Source: CAYOXM01 sp964407925
GTDB lineage: Bacteria > Patescibacteriota > Patescibacteriia > SG8-24
Assembly: GCA_964407925.1 (NCBI GenBank)
Contig: CAYOXM010000038.1
Coordinates: 1-9,724, forward strand
DNA: 9,724 nt
Direction: 5' to 3'
Below are positions 5,437 to 9,724 of this stretch, one piece after another. The first letter of the stretch is position 1. Each line of letters starts with the position of its first letter. The translations under genes and the position numbers were made by a program. The notes beneath the pieces are model-generated. The model was not told where the DNA came from and did no database searches. It saw only the letters and a program-made list of their open reading frames with translations.

Positions 5437-5930
5437 TCAATCCCTATCGCGCGCCGGCGAATCCGCCGCCGGAACGTCCGAGGCAGAGGACGTTCGAGGA
5501 GCTCGTCCGCATGGGCGGTTACTACGCCCATCCGCTCTATGCGGACCGGTGGACCGAGAAGTACTGGTCCGCCGGGAAAGAAGATCCCCGAGGCATTCCG
5601 GAAATGCGGCACACGTTCATCGATACCGCGCGGCTGGATCTTCTCGACGACCACGTCCTCAGTTCACCCCGTCGTCGCCCCGCGACGCTCCTCGAGCTCC
5701 TGTGGTACGGCATCGAGTATCCCGAGGTGATCAGCCCCTCCGGCCCGCGACGCTTGTACGCGAGCGGTTCGATCGCGTGGCGTCATTGGGAGATCGACGG
5801 CGCGTGGACGCGGCACATACCGTACCTTTCCGACTGCTCCGGTCGCGTCAGGTTGGCTGAGCTGGACGAGCACTGGCTGCCGCGCCGCGCCGCAGGCGAG
5901 CCCGTCGCGTTCCTGTACGCCATTGAGTAG
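5433..5930 (+). CDS. RPAT-family hypothetical protein, 165 residues (second tandem paralog)
   Basis: This is a paralog of the preceding gene. Shared landmarks in the same order are MGGYYAHPLYADRWTEKYW (27-45, matching GGYxYxxPxVTAERFW), the signature RRPATLLELL (81-90, at the same residue number as in the first copy), YPEVISPSGPRRLYASGSIAW (97-117, matching the segment before GVVW), RHIPYLSDCSGRVRLAELD (127-145) and the end motif VAFLYAIE. The N-terminus is proline- and arginine-rich and probably flexible. Function is unknown; no catalytic motif was recognised. I chose GTG 5433 because it overlaps the upstream TGA as GTGA and leaves the conserved region intact. No clear Shine-Dalgarno site is seen, so translation is probably coupled. 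An in-frame ATG near residue 27 would cut into the conserved block. A strong terminator begins one base after the stop. Confidence 0.82.
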   Translation: MINPYRAPANPPPERPRQRTFEELVRMGGYYAHPLYADRWTEKYWSAGKEDPRGIPEMRHTFIDTARLDLLDDHVLSSPRRRPATLLELLWYGIEYPEVISPSGPRRLYASGSIAWRHWEIDGAWTRHIPYLSDCSGRVRLAELDEHWLPRRAAGEPVAFLYAIE

Positions 5931-5931
5931 C

Positions 5932-5960
5932 AACCCCGGCATCCGCCGGGGTTTTCTTTT
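5932..5960 (+). terminator. Intrinsic terminator of the RPAT-paralog operon
   Basis: A 9-bp perfect stem (AACCCCGGC, 5932-5940, with GCCGGGGTT, 5945-5953) with a 4-base loop is followed by a T-rich tract TTTTCTTTT (5952-5960). It starts one base after the TAG stop codon. Confidence 0.93.
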
Positions 5961-5973
5961 GCCTTGGCGGTGG

Positions 5974-5979
5974 TAAAAT
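5974..5979 (+). promoter_or_regulatory. -10 element of a probable leaderless murC promoter
   Basis: TAAAAT (5 of 6 consensus bases) ends 9 bases before the murC ATG, so transcription would start about 1 to 4 bases before or at the start codon. No Shine-Dalgarno site is present between. The -35 region is poor: TTTTCT at 5952-5957 with a 16-base spacer falls in the T-tract of the preceding terminator. Confidence 0.5.
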
Positions 5980-5988
5980 GACGGTCTT

Positions 5989-7392
5989 ATGGGATTCGTG
6001 GACTCGCTTGGAAAAGTGCACGTCATCGGCGCAGGCGGCATCGGCATTTCGGCCGTCGCCAAGCTTTTGCGGCACGAGGGAAAGGCGGTGACCGGCTCCG
6101 ACGTCGCGGCGAACGAGACGACCGCCGAGCTGGAGAAGGCCGGCGTCGCGGTGACCGTCGGTCACGCCGAAGCGAATCTCCCCGACGACGCGACGCTCGT
6201 CATCTACTCGTCCGCCGTCCCCGCGACGAATCCCGAACGCGCGAAGGCGGCCCGTCTCGGCATCCGCGAGTTGAGTTACCCCGATTTTCTCGGCGAGCTC
6301 ACCAAGGAACGCTGGACCGTCTGCGTCTCCGGCACGAACGGCAAGAGCACGACGACCGCGCTGCTCGGCTTGATGCTCGAGCGCGCCGGTCTCGATCCGA
6401 CCGTCATCGTCGGTTCGAAGGTCGCGTCGTTCCCCGACGGCAATTTGCGCCTCGGTCGCGGCAAGCACCTGGTCCTCGAGGCATGCGAGCATAACGCGCA
6501 TTTTCTGAAATACCATCCGCAGATGATCGTGCTCACGAACGTCGAGGAGGACCATCTCGATTTTTACCGCGACCTCGGCCACATCCGCGAGACGTTTCAG
6601 CAGTATGTCGACCGCCTGCCGCCGGACGGTACGCTCGTCGTGAACGCGGACGACCACGTGAGCTTCAACGAACTCAAGCCCAAGACGCCGTTCGTGACGT
6701 ACGCGGCCGACGGCGACGCCGACTACGCCGTGCGTCATCTAGCGGTCGGCGGCGGTTGGCAGACGTTCCAGGCGGTACGCACCGAGGGTTCGGCGGAAAC
6801 CGTCGTCGGCGATTTCCAGCTCGGCGTTCCGGGGAAGTTCAACGTGGCGAACGCGATGGCGGCGATGACCGCCGCGCTCGAGCTCGGCGCTTCGGTCGAG
6901 GCGGTGCAATCCGTGCTGCGCGAGTACCCCGGCATCTGGCGGCGGTTCGAGCGCGTCGACGAGCGTGACGGGGCGCTGATCATTTCCGACTACGGCCACC
7001 ACCCGACCGCGGTGCGCGGCACCATCGAGGCGGCGCGGGCGTTCTACGCCGGACGGCGCGTCGTCCTCGCGTTCCAGCCGCACCAGCACAACCGCACGCG
7101 CCGGCTGTTCGACGAGTTCGTCCCGTCGTTCGACGGCGCCGACGTCCTCGTGCTCGCGGAGATTTTTGACGTCGCCGGACGCGAGGATGCGGCGGACGGC
7201 CACGTGAGTTCCGCGCAGCTCGCCGAGGCCGTACGGAAACGTGACGCCGAGCACGGCGTCGTCCGCGATGTCGCCTACGCCGCCGACCTCGACGCGACGC
7301 TCGCCGCGCTGCGCGAACGCCTCCGTCACGGCGACGTCGTCATCGTCATGGGCGCCGGCGACATCTACAAGATCGCGAAGAAACTCGTATGA
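5989..7392 (+). CDS. murC: UDP-N-acetylmuramate--L-alanine ligase (MurC)
   Basis: MurC is the cytosolic ATP-dependent ligase that adds L-alanine to UDP-MurNAc, the first peptide-stem step of peptidoglycan synthesis. The 467-residue product has the three Mur-ligase domains: the UDP-binding N-terminus HVIGAGGIGISAVAKLL (11-27) and VIYSSAVP (71-78); the ATP-binding central domain with P-loop SGTNGKSTTTALL (114-126), EACEHNAHFL (164-173) and LTNVEEDHLDFY (182-193); GKFNVANAMAA (282-292) leading to RRFE (318-321); and the C-terminal domain with DYGHHPTAV (334-342), FQPHQHNRTR (362-371) and GAGDIY (455-460). These last motifs single out MurC from the other Mur ligases. The P-loop reads GTNGKST, whereas the E. 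coli enzyme has GTHGKTT; it is an intact Walker A all the same. ATG 5989 starts directly before the nucleotide-binding strand, without a Shine-Dalgarno site. Its stop overlaps the murB start by ATGA. Confidence 0.96.
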   Translation: MGFVDSLGKVHVIGAGGIGISAVAKLLRHEGKAVTGSDVAANETTAELEKAGVAVTVGHAEANLPDDATLVIYSSAVPATNPERAKAARLGIRELSYPDFLGELTKERWTVCVSGTNGKSTTTALLGLMLERAGLDPTVIVGSKVASFPDGNLRLGRGKHLVLEACEHNAHFLKYHPQMIVLTNVEEDHLDFYRDLGHIRETFQQYVDRLPPDGTLVVNADDHVSFNELKPKTPFVTYAADGDADYAVRHLAVGGGWQTFQAVRTEGSAETVVGDFQLGVPGKFNVANAMAAMTAALELGASVEAVQSVLREYPGIWRRFERVDERDGALIISDYGHHPTAVRGTIEAARAFYAGRRVVLAFQPHQHNRTRRLFDEFVPSFDGADVLVLAEIFDVAGREDAADGHVSSAQLAEAVRKRDAEHGVVRDVAYAADLDATLAALRERLRHGDVVIVMGAGDIYKIAKKLV

Positions 7393-8378
7393 GTCTCGTC
7401 GAAGAACTCCGCGCGAAAATTTCTCCCGAAGTGAAAGCGGGGGAGCCGCTCGCGAACCACACCACCTATAAGATAGGAGGGCCGGCGGAGTATTTCCTCG
7501 GCGCGAAGACGGCGGCGGACGCGGTGAGGGCGGTAAGGACGGCGAAGGAGTTCGGCCTGCCCTTCTTCGTCTTCGGCGGCGGCTCGAACATGCTCGTCGC
7601 GGACGAGGGCGTGAAGGGGCTGGTCGTCAAAATGGAGAATCGCGGTTTTGCCATCACTGACGAGACGATCGAAGCCGAGGCGGGCGCGACGTCGGGACTC
7701 GTCGCCATGCGCGCGGCGGAAGCGGGACTGACCGGATTCGAGTGGGCGGTCGGCGTCCCGGGCACGATCGGCGGCGCGGTGCGCGGCAACGCCGGCGCGT
7801 ACGGCGGCGAGACGAAGGACGTCGTCACGTCCGTGCGCGTGCTCACGGTTGACGGCGAGGAAAAAACGATGACGAACGCCGAGTGCGGCTTCGCCTACCG
7901 CGACAGCGTCTTCAAGCGGAAGCCCGGCGCCGTCATCCTTTCCGCGACGCTCTCGCTCAAGAAGGCTCCCGATGCCGAAGCGCTGAAGGCGAAGCTGAAG
8001 CAGATTCTCCTCGACCGCAAGGAAAAACAGCCGGTCGAGTACCCGACGGCGGGGTGCATGTTCACGAATTGGATGCCGTCGTCGCCGGATGACGTGGAAT
8101 CGCTTCGAAAATCGCTCGACCTCGACAAGGACGAGAAAGTCCCGCTGACCCCTCAGGGGACGATACCGGCCGGCTGGATCATCGACCGCGCGCAGCTGAA
8201 AGGGATGAGGGTCGGCCACGTCCAGGTATCCGAGAAGCACGGCAATTTCTTCATGAACGACGGCAAGGCGACGGCGTCCGATGTCGTCGCGCTGACCGCG
8301 GCAATAAAAACCCGCGTCCGGAACATGACCGGCGGGACGGTCCAGCTGCGCGAGGAGGTGGAATATGTGGGATTTTGA
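7389..8378 (+). CDS. murB: UDP-N-acetylenolpyruvoylglucosamine reductase (MurB)
   Basis: MurB is a FAD flavoenzyme that uses NADPH to reduce UDP-GlcNAc-enolpyruvate to UDP-MurNAc, the substrate of MurC. The 329-residue product shows NHTTYKIGGPAEYF (23-36), the FAD-binding GGGSNMLV (63-70), GVPGTIGGAVRGNAGAYGGE (122-141), YRDSVFK (170-176), AGCMFTN (221-227), AGWIIDRAQLKG (261-272), HGNFFMN (284-290) and the C-terminal REEVEYVG (321-328) with a candidate catalytic glutamate. At the proton-donor position, serine in E. coli, there is Cys223, as in many Gram-positive-type enzymes. About 25 extra residues (228-255) lie between this site and the AGWIIDRA motif. Start ATG 7389 overlaps the murC TGA in ATGA, so the pair is translationally coupled and encodes consecutive steps of one pathway, in reverse order. 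The stop is followed by an AT-rich inverted repeat. Confidence 0.96.
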   Translation: MSLVEELRAKISPEVKAGEPLANHTTYKIGGPAEYFLGAKTAADAVRAVRTAKEFGLPFFVFGGGSNMLVADEGVKGLVVKMENRGFAITDETIEAEAGATSGLVAMRAAEAGLTGFEWAVGVPGTIGGAVRGNAGAYGGETKDVVTSVRVLTVDGEEKTMTNAECGFAYRDSVFKRKPGAVILSATLSLKKAPDAEALKAKLKQILLDRKEKQPVEYPTAGCMFTNWMPSSPDDVESLRKSLDLDKDEKVPLTPQGTIPAGWIIDRAQLKGMRVGHVQVSEKHGNFFMNDGKATASDVVALTAAIKTRVRNMTGGTVQLREEVEYVGF

Positions 8379-8392
8379 GAGTAGTATGGATG

Positions 8393-8480
8393 AAGGTTAG
8401 AGGTTCAGAGCTTCAAAGGTTAGAGCGATTTCTGGCCCCACTCGCATCTTTAACCTTTGAACCTCTAAGCTTTAACCTTT
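8393..8480. repeat. AT-rich imperfect inverted repeat, arms of about 33 bases
   Basis: Left arm 8393-8425 and right arm 8448-8480 are reverse complements apart from about four substitutions and one unpaired base, separated by a 22-base spacer (8426-8447). Each arm is itself built of GGTTAGAG/GGTTCAAAG-like sub-units, so the left arm contains GGTTAGAGG and GGTTAGAG, and the right arm their complements. The arms are much richer in A and T than all flanking genes. The repeat fills the gap between murB and hpf and ends 6 bases before the hpf ATG. It may be a mobile intergenic element or a large mRNA hairpin. Confidence 0.85.
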
Positions 8481-8486
8481 CGATGT

Positions 8487-8834
8487 ATGAAATTCGACAT
8501 CAAGGCGAAAAATCTGGAATTGACGGCGGCCATCCGCGACTACGCGGAAAAGAAGCTCGCCACGCTCGACGCGAAGGTGAAGCGCTTCGGTACGGCGGTG
8601 ACCGCGGAGATCGAGGTCGGCAAGACCAGCAAACATCACAAGAAGGGCGAGGTGTTCCGCGCCGAGGTGCACGTCCGCCTTCCGAAGAAGCTCGTCTACG
8701 CCGAAGCGCTCCATGACGACCTTTATGCCGCCATCGGCAACGCCAAGAAGGAGGCCGAGCGGCAGATCATGGCCTTCAAGGGCGCGCTCGTCGCGAAGAC
8801 CAAGCGCAAGGCCGCAAAGGGTGGACGGAAGTAG
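8487..8834 (+). CDS. hpf: Ribosome hibernation promoting factor, short form (HPF/YfiA family)
   Basis: HPF/YfiA proteins (Ribosomal_S30AE family) bind the 30S decoding region of idle ribosomes and block translation during slow growth. The 115-residue product fits the beta-alpha-beta-beta-beta-alpha domain: MKFDIKAKNLELTAAIRDYA (1-20), helix to FGTAVTAEIEVGK (34-46), KGEVFRAEVHVRLPKKLVYA (53-72) and DDLYAAIGNAKKEAERQI (77-94), followed by a strongly basic tail (TKRKAAKGGRK, 105-115). There is no second C-terminal dimerisation domain, so it is the short type. The start is ATG 8487; no Shine-Dalgarno site is visible because the AT-rich repeat ends just before it. The frame is open upstream to a start overlapping murB, but those codons read through the repeat and are not conserved. 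Downstream is secA. Confidence 0.93.
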   Translation: MKFDIKAKNLELTAAIRDYAEKKLATLDAKVKRFGTAVTAEIEVGKTSKHHKKGEVFRAEVHVRLPKKLVYAEALHDDLYAAIGNAKKEAERQIMAFKGALVAKTKRKAAKGGRK

Positions 8835-8850
8835 TTCGCTCACGTATAAC
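8822..8850 (+). promoter_or_regulatory. Possible secA promoter
   Basis: TGGACG (8822-8827, 4 of 6) overlaps the end of hpf and is followed after 17 bases by TATAAC (8845-8850, 5 of 6). A second -10-like TATAAG (8860-8865, 5 of 6) has no good -35. Transcription would start near 8857 or 8872, ahead of a short hairpin (GGGAAC 8870-8875 with GTTCCC 8889-8894) in the secA leader. Confidence 0.5.
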
Positions 8851-8909
8851 TATCAGGCTTATAAGACAGGGGAACGGTCGTTCTCGTTGTTCCCGTTTGA
8901 GCGGAAGCC

Positions 8910-9572
8910 ATGAGCCTCATCACCAAAATTTTCGGCGACCCGAACGCGAAAGTCATCGCCCAGCTTCGCGCCCAGGCGGATGCCGTGAACGCCGTCGAGG
9001 CGAAGTTCGCCGGTCTCTCGCCATCGCAGCTTCGTGACGCCAGCTTGGCGCTGCGCGAACGCGTGGCCGACGGCCTGTCGCTCGACGACGCCCTTCCCGA
9101 GGCGTTCGCGCTCTGCCGCGAGGCGTCGAAGCGCACGCTCGGTCAGCGCCATTACGACGTCCAGGTGATGGGTGCCGTCGTTTTGCATCGCGGCCAGATC
9201 GCCGAAATGCGCACCGGCGAGGGTAAGACGCTCACCGCGACGCTTGCCGTGTACCTGAACGCGCTCTCCGGCAAGGGCGTGCACGTCGTCACCGTGAACG
9301 ACTACCTCGCCCGCCGCGACGCGGTGTGGATGGGGCAGGTGTATGACGCGCTCGGCCTCACCGTCGGCTGCATCAACCACGATTCCGCGTTCCAGTACGA
9401 CGCTTCGTGGAAACTTCCCCCGAAGCCGCCGGCCGAGGTCGGCGAGGCCGAACTCTCGGCCGCGTCCGCGAAGGAAGAAGGCGGCTCGCTCGACGTGAAG
9501 CGCGACGAGACCGGTTCGTTCCTCGTGCAGATGGATTTCATGCGTCCGGTCGCGCGGCGCACCGCGTACTAG
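8910..9572 (+). CDS. secA: SecA preprotein translocase ATPase, N-terminal part, ended by an in-frame TAG
   Basis: SecA is the cytosolic motor that drives preproteins through SecYEG. Residues 1-220 match its N-terminus: MSLITKIFGDPN, the helix AKFAGLSPSQLRDASLALRE (31-50), LGQRHYDVQVMGAVVLHRG (77-95), Walker A AEMRTGEGKTLTATLA (98-113) and VVTVNDYLARRDAVWMG (126-142). An insertion follows (about 155-210), as in CPR SecA proteins as I recall them, then MRPVARRTAY. Codon 221 is TAG (9570-9572). Past it the same frame continues with unmistakable SecA sequence, so this is not a natural C-terminus: SecA is normally 800 residues or more. The start is ATG 8910, which gives the standard N-terminus; only a weak GGAAG lies before it. 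Either the gene is broken, the base is an assembly error, or the amber is read through. Confidence 0.9.
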   Translation: MSLITKIFGDPNAKVIAQLRAQADAVNAVEAKFAGLSPSQLRDASLALRERVADGLSLDDALPEAFALCREASKRTLGQRHYDVQVMGAVVLHRGQIAEMRTGEGKTLTATLAVYLNALSGKGVHVVTVNDYLARRDAVWMGQVYDALGLTVGCINHDSAFQYDASWKLPPKPPAEVGEAELSAASAKEEGGSLDVKRDETGSFLVQMDFMRPVARRTAY

Positions 9573-9724
9573 GCCGACGTCACGTACGGCACGAACAACG
9601 AGTTCGGTTTAGAGTTCCTGCGCTACAACTTGGTCGTGCGTCCGGATCTGTGCGTCCAGCGCGAGTTGAACTTCGCCATCGTCGACGAAGTCGACTCGAT
9701 CCTCGTCGACGAGGCGCGCACGCC
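9573..9724 (+). pseudogene. secA: SecA continuation after the in-frame TAG (cut by window edge)
   Basis: The same reading frame resumes after the TAG with ADVTYGTNNEFG (222-233 counting the TAG as 221), then LEFLRYNLVV and the Walker B region FAIVDEVDSILVDEARTP (255-272). These are core SecA helicase motifs, so coding potential is fully kept and no shift of frame is involved. One residue is odd: the nearly invariant LRDN is LRYN here (Tyr239, GAC to TAC). The fragment runs off the end of the window. Whether it is expressed depends on the status of the TAG. Confidence 0.75.

Noticed and set aside
5848..6738. Long minus-strand open frame opposite murC, with similar ones at 3972-4595, 6739-7329, 7365-8240 and 8859-9380
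   Set aside because: All are shadows of well-supported plus-strand genes in GC-rich DNA. They have no ribosome binding sites or recognisable domains.
8393..8480. CRISPR-like array
   Set aside because: The repeat units are short, irregular and inverted, without regular unique spacers, and no cas genes are present.
8870..8894. Short hairpin before secA as a terminator for hpf
   Set aside because: Only a 6-bp stem with a long loop and no T-tract (GTTTG follows). It is kept merely as a leader structure.
9570..9572. TAG read as a sense codon (code reassignment)
   Set aside because: TAG ends the second RPAT gene just before a terminator and ends hpf at its natural length, so a genome-wide reassignment is not supported. 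TGA also ends several genes, which argues against the glycine recoding known in some CPR lineages.

Overview
The window looks like chromosomal DNA from a GC-rich member of the Candidate Phyla Radiation (Patescibacteria, Parcubacteria-like). Four things suggest this: a SecA with the CPR-style insertion before the second helicase motif; a stand-alone Elp3; a tandem pair of small 'RPATxLELL' proteins of a kind I recall as expanded in Parcubacteria genomes; and compact gene packing with few Shine-Dalgarno sites. This placement rests on recall of families and was not searched. TGA and TAG both end ordinary genes here, so the code appears standard.

Layout, left to right. Minus strand 1-698: 5' part of glyA (serine hydroxymethyltransferase), cut by the window edge. 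Minus strand 781-1443: two small proteins of unknown function, probably distant paralogs, with their own promoter and a strong intrinsic terminator. Minus strand 1518-3140: elp3, a radical-SAM/acetyltransferase fusion for wobble-uridine modification. Plus strand 3153-3896: a methyltransferase with the signatures of the Trm9/ALKBH8 family, diverging from elp3 with only 12 bases between the start codons. Plus strand 3990-4841: an unrecognised 283-residue protein with a strong ribosome binding site and a structured leader. Plus strand 4957-5930: the tandem RPAT-family paralogs, overlapping by GTGA. Plus strand 5989-8378: murC-murB, overlapping by ATGA, for UDP-MurNAc-L-Ala synthesis. Then an AT-rich inverted repeat (8393-8480), hpf (ribosome hibernation) and the start of secA. 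The secA frame carries an in-frame TAG at 9570-9572.

The most interesting element is the elp3/Trm9-like pair. Elp3 makes the cm5U-type precursor at tRNA U34, and Trm9 methylates its carboxyl group to mcm5U. Side by side they could form a minimal two-gene, eukaryote-like mcm5U34 pathway in a bacterium. That is inference from motifs and adjacency. The next most useful observations are the interrupted secA, the inverted repeat before hpf, and the two families of tandem unknown proteins. No tRNA, rRNA, CRISPR array or transposase was seen, and no gene-free stretch exceeds 300 bases.
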